The notes under the pieces: generated by a model
The model's database searches: none
Seen by the model: only the letters and a program-made list of their open reading frames with translations
What the model was told of the DNA's origin: nothing
Part shown: positions 44,059 to 53,079 of the stretch, one piece after another
Numbering within the stretch: position 1 is the first letter of the stretch
How the letters are laid out: each line of letters opens with the position of its first letter
Assembly: GCA_035623335.1 (NCBI GenBank)
Contig: DASPTQ010000021.1
Span: 1 to 64,000, forward strand
Direction of reading: 5' to 3'
Length of the DNA: 64,000 bases
From: JAFAGX01 sp035623335
GTDB lineage: Bacteria; Acidobacteriota; Terriglobia; Terriglobales; Acidobacteriaceae
Position numbers and translations under genes: made by a program

Positions 44059-44242
44059 GAGGCGTATCTGGCAGCGGACCGGGCAAGGTAACGACGACGA
44101 CGCAGCGTTCCAGAAAATTCTCGACCACTGCAGCATCGTCCGGAACTGCTGGACGGGAGCTGTGGCACATCTGGGCATTGCGCGTGCGAACGCCTTGCAA
44201 TCGAGAACTTCTCAAGGTGCGGATGCAGACGCTGCACGAGCC
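44059..44242 (+). pseudogene. TPR C-terminal relic of a protein kinase
   Basis: EAYLAADRA, then after a frameshift AAFQKILDHCSIVRNC and AVAHLGIARANALQSRTSQG followed by ADADAARA. This is the wording of the last TPR repeats of acidobacterial protein-kinase or adenylate-cyclase-like proteins. It is a fragment, separate from the propeller relic upstream. Confidence 0.6.
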
Positions 44243-44386
44243 ATCCTCGCCGACTTGGTCGTGCGCTACCGGGAGCGGCCGCGAGAACTGTGCGATAGCG
44301 CCGCAATAGCTAAAATCGCTCCCCAGCAGGAACGGGATGGCGGCACGGCGGGGTGTAGACAGTAAAAGAGACGGGGGGAGCCAACG

Positions 44387-44788
44387 ATGAGGATCAAGCG
44401 GATACTGGTTGGTGTTGCCGTGCTGCTAGGGGTCATGGCAGCACAGGAGCTTCCGAAGCGTGAGCCGATGACATTCACCTTGGACTGCGGCGGTGGCGAC
44501 TGCCCGCTGCTCAAGGGACCACCGCAGACCAGCGGGATGAGGGGCGGTTCTGTGAAGCTCAAGCCGGGCGAGAGCGTGGGCTGGCACTCGACTTCGTCCA
44601 ACGAGGAAGCTCTGGTCATCCTGCATGGGAGCGGCGTCGCGAATATCGAGGGACATCCCGATGTGGCGCTCAAGGAAAACATGCTCGCCTACATCCCGCC
44701 TGCGACAAGGCACAACGTCACGAACAATGGATCGCAAGTCCTTGAGTACTTCTGGGTGGTCGCACCCACAAGGGAGGCAGCAAAGTGA
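44387..44788 (+). CDS. Secreted cupin-domain protein
   Basis: A 133-residue protein with a Sec signal (about 1-19) and a single cupin domain. The first cupin motif is relaxed: GESVGWHSTSSNEEALVILHG has one His and Glu; the second, YIPPATRHNVTN, has the other His. Such proteins may bind a metal and act as isomerases or simple binding proteins. It is preceded by a GGGGGAG site and looks intact, unlike the relics just upstream. Confidence 0.78.
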   Translation: MRIKRILVGVAVLLGVMAAQELPKREPMTFTLDCGGGDCPLLKGPPQTSGMRGGSVKLKPGESVGWHSTSSNEEALVILHGSGVANIEGHPDVALKENMLAYIPPATRHNVTNNGSQVLEYFWVVAPTREAAK

Positions 44789-45057
44789 CTGGTGATGGAT
44801 AGGGGAACTGGACTATCGACTAGGCTGCCTGTGCGGGCGGGCTGTCAAGTCACTTTCTAGGGTGGTCACAAAGGCTGCTTGCGCCTCTCAAACACCCTAG
44901 CCGACGCGAGCCTTCGTCCGGCAGCCCAAACCTGGGGAAGTCGGCTTCCTGAACGCTTCTTGATGAAGTCCCCGGCGAAGGGATTCCAAGGCTGAGTTGA
45001 CCTTGCCAGCAGGAAACTGTGTAATGTGCTCGCCGGTGGAATAGGAGGACCAAGAGT

Positions 45058-45351
45058 ATGCCACACTTCGTATCGCTGCTTCGTTACACCCAGCAAGGGA
45101 TTTCAAAGATCAAAGAAAGCCCTGCCCGACTCGATGCTGCCAAGAAAGCCGCCGAGAAAGCTGGAGGGAAAATTCACACTTGGTATTTGACGATGGGGCA
45201 GTATGACGCCGTGATAGTTTCCGAGTTCCCCAATGACGAAGCTTGTGCCAAGTTTACACTGTCGGTGGGTGCACTGGGCAATGTGACCACAGAGACCCTC
45301 AAAGCTTTCACCGAGGCTGAGTATCGCAAGATCGTCGGCGGGCTTTCTTGA
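45058..45351 (+). CDS. GYD-domain protein
   Basis: A 97-residue GYD-family protein. The pattern YTQQGISKIKESPARLDAAKKAAEKAGG, then YLTMGQYDAVIVSEFPND and the TLKAFTEAEYRKI end identify it; the family is named for the QYD/GYD motif. It adopts a ferredoxin-like fold and its role is unknown. An AGGAGG site is 11 bases ahead of the ATG. It is monocistronic. Confidence 0.92.
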   Translation: MPHFVSLLRYTQQGISKIKESPARLDAAKKAAEKAGGKIHTWYLTMGQYDAVIVSEFPNDEACAKFTLSVGALGNVTTETLKAFTEAEYRKIVGGLS

Positions 45352-45653
45352 GGACTTAACGACGGCGCAAGACTGGGAACACCAAACATGAATCGGGCGG
45401 AACCTTGCCCGGCCCGAACCCACGCCCTGCCGAAGAACGCGAGACGTGCCGTGTGCGATCCGTGGGAGTTCGAGTCGGGCATTGTAGTCGACGATCTGAC
45501 GGAACTCGTCTGAGCTGAAATCGGGGATCAGCCCTTGATCGTCTTCTTCGGGACATAATCGAGGTAACGCTCCGTCGTGTCGCCGGAAGTTGCCGGGGAT
45601 CGGCCTGGCGGCGTTATTCCGAACGAGGCCCCTTTGCGCGCTGTGGCAACTAG
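45352..45653. other. 302-base gap, no gene recognised
   Basis: The minus strand has a few coding-like words but no continuous frame. Likely decayed sequence. Confidence 0.3.
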
Positions 45654-46235
45654 CTACGATTTGTTGTTGAGATCATCATCCTTTGAGTACTTGGTGCCTT
45701 TGGCGGTGATTTCCAGGGCCAACCCCTTGTCGGTTAGTTGATACATCCAGACGCCCTCGGAAACCGACGCCGCGCCCTGCATGGATCCGCCCTTCTCGGG
45801 GCTGGTTTTGGCGGCGGCCGAGGTCTGTCCGCCGAATTCCCAGCCGGAATTCACAAAGCTGTCGAACGCCTTCTGATTCTCGAATACAAACACGATTCGG
45901 AATTTCTTGACCCCTATGCCAAGACCGGCCTGGACTTCTAACATCTTCATGAAGGTTTCGTTCTTGGTTTGGTTGTTGACAGCCAGGCCCTTACCCTTGC
46001 CGGAACCGGCCAAGAGTATCTTTACGCCGGTGTTGCTGAATACGGCGTACCCATACCCTTTTTCGACTGCCGCTTTGGCGGCGGGTTGTGCCTTGTAAAG
46101 ACGAGTGAGGGTGTCTTGAACCATCTGACGGATTTCCGTCCGCTCTTCCTCTTTCTCTTTTTCGTCGTCGGCGGCGAAGGCGCTCACGGCAAACAGGCCG
46201 ATTAGCAATGCGATCAGCAACCTTTTGACTTTCAT
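45654..46235 (-). CDS. Secreted lipid-binding SYLF-domain protein
   Basis: A 193-residue protein with a Sec signal (about 1-22, ending SAFA) and a SYLF (YSC84) domain. Visible signatures are the AVEKGYGYAVFSNTGVKILL start, the GSGKGKGLAVN turn, and the EVQAGLGIGVKKFRIVFVFEN strand. SYLF domains bind phosphoinositides in eukaryotes; bacterial members are periplasmic and poorly understood. The start at 46235 (MKVKRLL) is chosen for the signal peptide. The C-terminus GLALEITAKGTKYSKDDDLN is complete. Confidence 0.9.
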   Translation of the reverse strand: MKVKRLLIALLIGLFAVSAFAADDEKEKEEERTEIRQMVQDTLTRLYKAQPAAKAAVEKGYGYAVFSNTGVKILLAGSGKGKGLAVNNQTKNETFMKMLEVQAGLGIGVKKFRIVFVFENQKAFDSFVNSGWEFGGQTSAAAKTSPEKGGSMQGAASVSEGVWMYQLTDKGLALEITAKGTKYSKDDDLNNKS

Positions 46236-46935
46236 CGGAACCTCCTCTGCCACGAACTGTAAGCCGCCGCGCTCGCAGGTGAAGACGCTTGCAGAACCAT
46301 GGCTGGGGGAGTATCGATTCGGGAGTTCGTGCCGTGAACTGTCAGAACAAACAGTTTTGATGTTCTGCGGAAACAGGCAGGGGAACGTCGGTCGTGCGCT
46401 AGGAAGCCCTCATGGCTTTCATCCACGATCACAGATCCTCGGGCGGTATGCCTACCACCTTGCTGACTGCTCTCTCGATATCTTCGCGATCAGCGTTCCA
46501 GGCGGGGTTGTCGTCGAGCTTGTATTTGTCGCGCGCCTGTCTCAGATTGTCGCGCCTTGCGTTCTTCGTCTGAATAGAAGCAAGCCTTTTCAAATTCGTG
46601 AGGTGCGCCGGCAGCCTCCATTCGCCGTACGAGGGAGGACCCCATGGGTCCTTCCTCGGGCTGGTATACCCGACCGCATCATGAGTGCGATCAGGTGTTG
46701 GCAAATCGCTCAAGTACTGGTAATAGTACCAGTTGAACGCGAGACCATCCGGCCTCAACCTAAGTGACCTGTCACCTCATTCATTTCGGGAATTCAACTG
46801 ATCTCGAGTTGATCGGCTAAAGAGGCAAATAAGATTCGGAAACAAACTCCGTCATTGTCCAGCGAAAATGTCGGGTATTGAGGATGGGCGAACTGGGGAA
46901 ATCTCGAACCGGAATCACGCCCAACGAGAAAATTC
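46236..46935. other. 700-base gap with one doubtful frame
   Basis: Contains only the doubtful minus-strand frame at 46429-46758, listed separately. The promoter of the 46,936 gene should lie near the right end. Confidence 0.3.
46429..46758 (-). CDS. Possible ORF, unrecognised
   Basis: A 109-codon frame with a helical, charged C-terminal half (NLRQARDKYKLDDNPAWNADREDIERAV) that looks protein-like. There is no known family, no clear ribosome-binding site and no neighbour in the same operon. It could be a relic of a larger gene. Confidence 0.3.
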   Translation of the reverse strand: MRPDGLAFNWYYYQYLSDLPTPDRTHDAVGYTSPRKDPWGPPSYGEWRLPAHLTNLKRLASIQTKNARRDNLRQARDKYKLDDNPAWNADREDIERAVSKVVGIPPEDL

Positions 46936-48484
46936 GTGCGTTTCTGTATTCATGTGAAGTGGAAGACACTTGTTGTCATACTCTGGGCTGCTGTCTGCAG
47001 CCTGGCACAAATTCGCCCTTTCGATGTTCAGGATCTCACTTACGACTGGGGCAGACCGTTAGCCCAACTCGAAGACAAGCATGGGGAGACTTCACTGGCG
47101 AGCACCACTGATTCGAGCTCGGACGACCAATCGAAAGTCATTTCGCCATTTGTGGGTGTCCAGCATCATGAACGAGCAGCAAACCGCTTCCAGTGGAAGC
47201 CAGCCTTGGCGCAGTACTGGTTTGAGATTTCCATTCAACACGCCTGGCGCTTCGCGCACGAGGCCGGTACGCGCGATGCCATCGAGTATGGACCTTGGTT
47301 CAACGACTGGGTCGACTCAATTGGGGAAACCCGAGGGTGGGATGATGGTGACGGCTGGCATGCCAGCTACGTGGGGCACCCGCTCAATGGTGGCATCTAC
47401 GGCTTCATCGAGCAGCAGAACGATCCGCTTTATCGCAAGGTGGAGTGGGGCGACGGCCGTATCTATTGGATAAGCCGCTTGCGCGCCATGGCTTTTGCCG
47501 CCATCGCCAGCACTCAATGGACCCTCGGCCCGGCCAGTGAAGCCTCACGCGGTAATGTGCAGTTGCACAGTTCGCCTGGCTTCATAGACTTGGTGCAAAC
47601 ACCCACGCTGGGCGTGATGGAGATGATGGGCGAGGATATGCTCGACCGCTATGTCGTCATCCCGCTCGAGAATCACACAGCTAATCCATTCCTTATCCTG
47701 GCCGCTCGAAGTTTGTGCAATCCGGCGCGCAGCTTTGCTACCCTAATGTCTCTCCATCACGGCTGGAGCCGGGAAAACAGGCCAGGGGTCTTCGGTGAGA
47801 ACCACATCCTGCGCAAAGAGCTGGTATCGGAATACAAGCGGGGTCTGATCAGTGCTCCTTTCGGTCCTCATACTGCCGAAGAAAGGGCAGCGATGAATAA
47901 GACGGTGGAAGCATCTCATCCCCAGGGAGCCCCCATCGAGCTTCAAGCCTACGCTATTTACGAGAACTTCCTGAATGGGCACAACTGCCTGGGTGGCGGT
48001 GGCCAGGGAGCGGCCCGCATCGCTAACGCCTGGCAAGTCGTCAGTGAGGTGAACGGCTGCATGGTGGTCAACACCCCCAAGAATGAGAGTTCCGATTCGG
48101 TCCTGTTCTCTGCGGGTCCGCGCTGGACGCCGCTCGCAACCCACCGTTTCTCCCCCTCCGCCCAGATTCTCTTCGGCGGAAGACGACTAACATACGAGGT
48201 GCAGAATCCGGAGCTGCGCCACAGTCTGATCAATGCATGGGATAACGGTAACGGCCCGCTTCCCCATTATCCCAAGCGCAGCGCCTACCAAGAGGAGTAC
48301 CAGGCTCTTGGATTCAACCTGACGATGGGCGGCGGCCTCGACGCTTCCTTTGGTCGGGCCTTTGCCTGGCGCGTGCTCGACCTGAACTACTCGCACAGTT
48401 GGATGCCGGAGGTCCACTCCATCAACGCCCTCCAACGGTGTGCAATTGCGCGCCGGGGTGGTGTTACGCATAGGCAATTGGTGA
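46936..48484 (+). CDS. Predicted outer-membrane protein, frameshifted near the 3' end
   Basis: Paralogue of the 11,292 gene. It shares YVGHPLNGGIYGFIEQQNDP, YWISRLRAMAF, STQWTLGP, the LVQTP and MMGEDMLD blocks and the barrel-like tail, and starts with a signal peptide. At about 48,430 the expected last strand is found one frame over as SNGVQLRAGVVLRIGNW, ending at TGA 48482-48484 in an aromatic residue as barrels do. The unshifted frame runs on to 48570 in unrelated sequence. So there is either a single-base indel or a sequencing error, and the barrel may not close. Confidence 0.72.
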
Positions 48485-48520
48485 GTGCTTGCGCTGAGAG
48501 CGACGGCTTGGCCAGCCAGC

Positions 48521-49246
48521 ATGAATCGTGGGGCTTTAGAAAGGTGGCGCGTTTTGGTAAAAGATGTTGAGAAGTTCCGTTGCCTGATGAAGTCGCAGCT
48601 CTTCGTAGGTATGGACGACACCGCGCTCAAGGAGATCTTCGCCGCTGGACGGTTCCGTCATCTCGCGCCAAAGAGGAATGTCATCGTCACAGGGGGAAAA
48701 CCAGACCATCTGTTCTTAGTGCAAAAAGGGCGGGTTCGGTCCTATATTCTGAGCGAGTCTGGTTCCGAGGTCGTTCTATCATGGGTCGTTCCGGGAGGGG
48801 TTTTAGGATTAGCATCGTTACTCGCAAGCCCTCCAACCTATATGCTAAGCGCAACCACCGTTAGCGAATGCGAATTCCTGGTCTGGGATCACCGCACCAT
48901 CCGCAGGTTGGCCAAGGCATACCCTCAGCTTACCGAGAATGGCCTCCAGCTGGCGCTGCACTACCTGAGGAGGTACATGAAGCGCCACATCAACATCGTG
49001 ACCAAGAGTGCAGAATCGAGGCTCGCCCAAAGGTTGCTTCACCTGGCCAGCGAAGCGGGTGTGGTACAGTCGCCGGGAATAGCAATCGACATTACTAACG
49101 AACAACTCAGTTCGCTCTCCGACATCAGCCCTTTCACGGCTAGCCGCCTTCTCTCTCGATGGGAGCATGAACACTGGCTTACCAAACAGCGAGGCCGGGT
49201 CACACTGCTCGCTCCCGAAGACCTCGAGGCCCTCGTGGCTGCTTAA
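48521..49246 (+). CDS. Crp/Fnr-family regulator
   Basis: About 241 residues: a cyclic-nucleotide-binding-like domain (about 18-130: PKRNVIVTGGKPDHLFLVQKG) and a C-terminal winged helix with TNEQLSSLSDISPFTASRLLSRWE. The recognition helix PFTASRLLSRWE replaces the usual SRETVSR but fits. No N-terminal Cys cluster, so it is not Fnr-like oxygen sensing. The cAMP-binding Arg/Ser pair is not evident. The start is uncertain (ATG 48521, or GTG 48485). It lies directly after the frameshifted outer-membrane gene. Confidence 0.85.
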   Translation: MNRGALERWRVLVKDVEKFRCLMKSQLFVGMDDTALKEIFAAGRFRHLAPKRNVIVTGGKPDHLFLVQKGRVRSYILSESGSEVVLSWVVPGGVLGLASLLASPPTYMLSATTVSECEFLVWDHRTIRRLAKAYPQLTENGLQLALHYLRRYMKRHINIVTKSAESRLAQRLLHLASEAGVVQSPGIAIDITNEQLSSLSDISPFTASRLLSRWEHEHWLTKQRGRVTLLAPEDLEALVAA

Positions 49247-49376
49247 CGTAGCTACGTTTTGGCTTCGCGTTGAACGGTCCTTGCCTGTCCCTTCATCGGT
49301 GTCCACATCGCCATAGAGGTTCGCTCCGCCAGCCGGGGCGTACACTGGTGCTCCAACTCTTCGCGGAGGCGCCGCA

Positions 49377-50498
49377 ATGAAAATCCTTTGTCTGCTTCTG
49401 GGATTGTGCTGGCTGGTTCTTATGGCGCACGCCCAAGCTCCCGACAGGGGAATCGCGAACCTCCCGCAAGCCAAGGACTACCTACAAAAGCGCGCATCGA
49501 GCTACGACCAGAGCGGCGGCAACGCCGATGCGCGCGAGATTGAACCCGGTCGAACCCTCACGCTGCTCGACACCGACGGGCCCGCGGTGGTCAGCCACAT
49601 CTGGTTCACCATTGCCAGCTCCGATCCCAATCACCTGAAGGCGCTCGTCTTGCGCATGTATTGGGATAACGAGCTGGGACCGAGCGTCGAGACCCCGATC
49701 GGCGATTTCTTCGGCCTCGGTCTGGGCACCTACTTCCTCTACGAGTCCATCCCGCTTTCGGTCGGTTCTGCCCAGGCTTTGAATTGCTTTTTCCCGATGC
49801 CGTTCCAAAAGCACGGACGCGTCACCGTAACCAACGAAGGTTCGCAGAAGACCGGCGCTTTCTATTTCAACATCGATTACCGCAGCTACTCGAAACCCCT
49901 GCCGTCCGATCAGTTGTACTTTCACGCTCAGTACCGTCAGGCCGCTCCCGCGAAAGGCTGGACGAACGACTGGAAAGCCAATGACGATCCCATTGTGAAC
50001 GACCGGAAGAACCTGGACGGCGAGGGCAACTATGTCTGGATGGAAGCTACGGGGCGCGGCCACTTCGTCGGCGTAACCATGTCGATTCTGCAGAATCAGG
50101 ATGGTTGGTGGGGAGAAGGGGACGACATGTTCTTCGTCGATGGCGCTGCCCTACCTTCCATCAATGGTACCGGATCGGAGGACTACTTTCTCGGGGCCTG
50201 GGATTTCGGCGACCACGCCTTTTCGTACGCCATGTACGGCGTCCCCGTAAAAGGCGAAGAGAAGGCGGGTGCCCGTACCTCTGTGTACCGCTTTCACCTG
50301 GATTCGCCGATTCCGTTCAGCCGGTCTCTACGTGCCACGATCGAGCACGGTCATGCCAATCACCGCTCGGACAATTTCTTCTCGGTTGCTTACTGGTACC
50401 AGACCGAACCGCACGCTCCGTTCCCGGCGCTTCCGCCGCTCGAGCAACGAATTCCAAAGTTGTTTGCCGTGGGAGGTCCAGGCAACAGCGGCAAGTAG
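49377..50498 (+). CDS. Secreted DUF2961/GH172-type glycoside hydrolase
   Basis: A 373-residue protein with a Sec signal (about 1-20) and a complete DUF2961 domain, the family now recognised as GH172 (alpha-D-fructofuranosidase / difructose-anhydride synthase type enzymes, and D-arabinan-active members). Conserved stretches include PAVVSHIWFTI, RMYWDNELGPSVETPIGDFFG, and the catalytic-region GTGSEDYFLGAWDFG with its Glu. It should act outside the cytoplasm on a fructose- or arabinose-containing glycan. The ATG has a GGAGG site. Confidence 0.88.
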   Translation: MKILCLLLGLCWLVLMAHAQAPDRGIANLPQAKDYLQKRASSYDQSGGNADAREIEPGRTLTLLDTDGPAVVSHIWFTIASSDPNHLKALVLRMYWDNELGPSVETPIGDFFGLGLGTYFLYESIPLSVGSAQALNCFFPMPFQKHGRVTVTNEGSQKTGAFYFNIDYRSYSKPLPSDQLYFHAQYRQAAPAKGWTNDWKANDDPIVNDRKNLDGEGNYVWMEATGRGHFVGVTMSILQNQDGWWGEGDDMFFVDGAALPSINGTGSEDYFLGAWDFGDHAFSYAMYGVPVKGEEKAGARTSVYRFHLDSPIPFSRSLRATIEHGHANHRSDNFFSVAYWYQTEPHAPFPALPPLEQRIPKLFAVGGPGNSGK

Positions 50499-50542
50499 GC
50501 CGACCCTCAAAACCGTGGTCTGTAGACCGGCCCCCACTTTCT

Positions 50543-50932
50543 CTAAGCGCTTTGGCGATGCTGCTCAAGACCCGATTCTCTCTTGGCCTGCCGCTCGAAG
50601 TAAAATGCGATGGCTAACGCAATAATCAGGGCTGCGATCCCGAACAAAGTCAGGCTTGGCACGTTGTTAGGCTCGATTATGACCTTGCGTGCCATGGCGA
50701 TTAGAGCCACTTCCAGTACCACGCGCACGTGGATGACGTCTCTTCTTAAGTACGCCTTAAGCGTCTCCAGCAGCTCCACCCCGATCAGCACCAGCAGGAA
50801 GTATCCAAGAATTTCGAGCAAGCCCTGCACTCGAATGAGAAACCGAGGCGGGGTCCAGATTTCTTGAGCTATTAGAACGCCCAGGTGTCCGGTGGAGAGC
50901 GCCACGACGACGATGAGCAATCCAGCGAGCAC
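50543..50932 (-). CDS. PsiE-like membrane protein
   Basis: A 129-residue membrane protein with four helices. The block YFLLVLIGVELLETLKAYL and IHVRVVLEVALIAMARKVI is the phosphate-starvation-inducible PsiE family signature. The only canonical start in frame is GTG 50932, which falls within the first helix; the frame is open 30 codons further but has no start codon except CTG, so the N-terminus is uncertain. Role unknown; phosphate control is not shown by any site seen here. Confidence 0.8.
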   Translation of the reverse strand: MLAGLLIVVVALSTGHLGVLIAQEIWTPPRFLIRVQGLLEILGYFLLVLIGVELLETLKAYLRRDVIHVRVVLEVALIAMARKVIIEPNNVPSLTLFGIAALIIALAIAFYFERQAKRESGLEQHRQSA

Positions 50933-51299
50933 CCAAACCGTGAGCTTTTGAACCTTCGTGATCAGCGTTCCAAAGCGATCTCCGTTTGCTAGTTGTGGTT
51001 GGCGCTCCGCGCGAAGGGTCTCGGCATCAACTAACGTGTCACGTCTCTAGCGCATCTCCCAAACCCGAAAATTAAGGCTAAAGGCGCCACCACTCAGCGG
51101 AAAACCACCTTTGCACTGCGATGAAGCATGCTCTCCACTCACGCGCTCTCTCAATCGCAGCGTGCTCGATGGCGCCCTGGGGCAGCTTCGCTGTTGAAAA
51201 TCAAGGCCATGTCGCAAGTTTTCGTTTCCGCTGCCCATATACTTTAACGAACGTCAGGACTAGACTTGTGCCGATATCGCCAAATCTAAGGAGGACACG
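50933..51299. other. 367-base gap without a recognisable gene
   Basis: Holds the upstream, start-less part of the psiE-like frame and the promoter of the cupin gene, which has a perfect AAGGAGG site 6 bases ahead of its ATG. Nothing else is recognised. Confidence 0.4.
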
Positions 51300-51626
51300 A
51301 TGGCAACCGTAAGAATGCCGCAACCAACCGCCGAAGACCCTGTGAAAGTTGACCCTCGGCATTACAAAGTGGAGTTCGAGAATGAGCGAGTCCGAGTGGT
51401 ACGCATCAAATATGGGCCGGGCGAAAAATCCGTGATGCACAGCCACCCGGAATCGATTTCTGTATTCCTTACGGACGCCCAGGCCAAGTTTACTTATCCG
51501 GATGGGCGAAGTGAGGACATCTACGCCGACGCCGGAACGGTGCTGCATATGGACGCCTTCACCCACCTGCCCGAGAGCACCAGCGAGGCGCCGTTCGAAG
51601 TCATCCAAGTCGAGCTGAAGTCGTAG
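51300..51626 (+). CDS. Small cupin protein
   Basis: A 108-residue single-cupin protein without signal peptide. The metal-binding His/Glu set is visible in GEKSVMHSHPESISVFLTD (HxH plus Glu) and the second motif around MDAFTHLPES. The wording VKVDPRHYKVEFENERVRVVRIKYGPGEKS is typical of a cytoplasmic cupin group common in soil bacteria. Function unknown; dioxygenase, isomerase or sensing roles are all possible. Very strong ribosome-binding site. Confidence 0.88.
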   Translation: MATVRMPQPTAEDPVKVDPRHYKVEFENERVRVVRIKYGPGEKSVMHSHPESISVFLTDAQAKFTYPDGRSEDIYADAGTVLHMDAFTHLPESTSEAPFEVIQVELKS

Positions 51627-51677
51627 GTGCGACCACTTTCTGATAGAGGAGGGCGGGCTTAGCTCCCGCTCTTTTCC

Positions 51678-51830
51678 TCAGCTGCCCGTGCCAACCTCAA
51701 AGGACAACCCCAAACGCCTCGCGAGCGGCAGGAAGTCCGGGTAAGACTCAGGTTCCACGGCGACTTCCGGCACTGCTGTCGCCGGCTCGAGGAGCGATAC
51801 GGGAGTTGGCTTCCGAGTTTCATTCGTCAT
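51678..51830 (-). CDS. Small ORF coupled to the membrane protein gene
   Basis: A 50-residue frame whose ATG overlaps the preceding stop as ATGA. It is Pro/Glu-rich, with a short C-terminal helix (FLPLARRLGLSFEVG). No family is recognised. Translational coupling is the main support for its being real. Confidence 0.4.
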   Translation of the reverse strand: MTNETRKPTPVSLLEPATAVPEVAVEPESYPDFLPLARRLGLSFEVGTGS

Positions 51831-52168
51831 CCTCTTTGAGTGGCTAATTTTCCCCGGAGCCAGCATCCGATTACCACCAACTCGCCGGCGACGAAGAGCA
51901 GGCCAAAAACAACTTTATTGTGCTCGGCTAACCAACTCGGCAAGTAAATATCGAAGTTGAAGCCCCGATCGACCGTGTATCGGGCTGCCCAATCGGTTAG
52001 GGGGCATCTGCCTCCATTGACAGCCAGCACGCCGCATTCCAGCAGAACGATCACATTGAGAATCGTAGCCCAACGGAATTGGCGCAAAACGCCGGCAACA
52101 GGCAAGGCCAGAATGCTCGCGGCTAAAAGCGCCCAAATCAATGTGTGCAGGAGCTTGATCGCGGTCAA
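51827..52168 (-). CDS. Small integral membrane protein
   Basis: A 113-residue protein with three or four membrane helices (about 5-28, 33-50, 83-103). A conserved-looking CPLTDWAARYT segment lies between helices 2 and 3 (GGRCPLTDWAA), recalling DUF2784-like proteins. It is linked by ATGA overlaps to the DUF2934 gene upstream and the 50-residue ORF downstream. Function unknown. Confidence 0.7.
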   Translation of the reverse strand: MTAIKLLHTLIWALLAASILALPVAGVLRQFRWATILNVIVLLECGVLAVNGGRCPLTDWAARYTVDRGFNFDIYLPSWLAEHNKVVFGLLFVAGELVVIGCWLRGKLATQRG

Positions 52169-52380
52169 CAGCGAGACCCCCTGGGTCCTCTGACGTCGAC
52201 TGGCTTTCCCGCTCCGAGAATCTCGCGTTCCGCTCGAAGCCAGTCGTCTAAGGCGAAGCCGTCCACCCTGCCGCGCTGCTCATACAACTGGTAGGCCCGT
52301 TGGCGGACTCGCTCCTCGATGTCACCCCAAAGCGCCGGCTTCGTTGAGCGAGGTTCGCGAGACTTGGATTTGGCCGTCAT
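52165..52380 (-). CDS. DUF2934 protein
   Basis: A 71-residue protein with the DUF2934 core RQRAYQLYEQRGRVDGFALDDWLRAEREI, a small helical family common in Acidobacteriota and Proteobacteria. Function unknown. First gene of a three-gene ATGA-coupled set. Confidence 0.88.
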   Translation of the reverse strand: MTAKSKSREPRSTKPALWGDIEERVRQRAYQLYEQRGRVDGFALDDWLRAEREILGAGKPVDVRGPRGSRC

Positions 52381-52566
52381 GCGACTTCACCTCAACGTGT
52401 GCAGCGGTTTCTTTTAATATGTGGCGGCGGCAACCATTACGCAGTGATAAAAGTCACGATTGGCGGTGAGACGTCGAACCAGCCTCCGCCCTAGGCCGAC
52501 GGATGCGTGTGCTTTGAGTCACAGCGTTGCCCAGCTAGACATCGGAGAATCGGCCTGAGGTCGGCG

Positions 52567-53079
52567 ATGAACCACGTGCCTTTGCCTCCTCGTCACCTCC
52601 GTCGCAAGCTTCTTCTTGGCCTCGCGGCGGGGGCGCTGTCGTATGTCCTGTTGTTGTGGCTGCATGGCCCTTGGGAAGAGTTGGCGGCTGCGGCCATGAT
52701 CGGTTCGGTCGTGGGTATCGCCGACTTATCGCTAACTCGCATTCTGATCGGGAGCATCGCCTGCACTGCAGGATGGCTGTTGGGCTCGATTTTCTTTGGT
52801 GTCTGGATCGAACTGGGCGTGGGCGCTTGGCTGGTCGCGGGTGCCTTCCTTGGAGCAGCCTTTGGAGCCTGCAGAAGATGGTGGCTAGCGATCCCGGCCA
52901 TGCTCTTAGGAATGGTGGCGGGATTGCTGGCTGAGGTGTCTCGCTACCTCACAGTGCTCGTGACCCCGTGGCACGGGCTCGACATGCAATTGTTGCTGCT
53001 ATTGTCTGCGGGGCTGCTCTTGAACATGGTCGCCGCGCTGATGGCTCCGCCCCTGAGGAGAGCCCATGCTGGATCGTAG
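52567..53079 (+). CDS. Membrane protein of unknown function
   Basis: A 170-residue protein with about five hydrophobic helices, rich in Gly and Ala, between residues 15 and 160. No family is recognised. The ATG at 52567 is chosen because the first 20 codons of the longer frame are not membrane-like. Its last 14 bases overlap the start of the DUF362 gene, so the two are co-expressed and may work together. Confidence 0.65.
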   Translation: MNHVPLPPRHLRRKLLLGLAAGALSYVLLLWLHGPWEELAAAAMIGSVVGIADLSLTRILIGSIACTAGWLLGSIFFGVWIELGVGAWLVAGAFLGAAFGACRRWWLAIPAMLLGMVAGLLAEVSRYLTVLVTPWHGLDMQLLLLLSAGLLLNMVAALMAPPLRRAHAGS

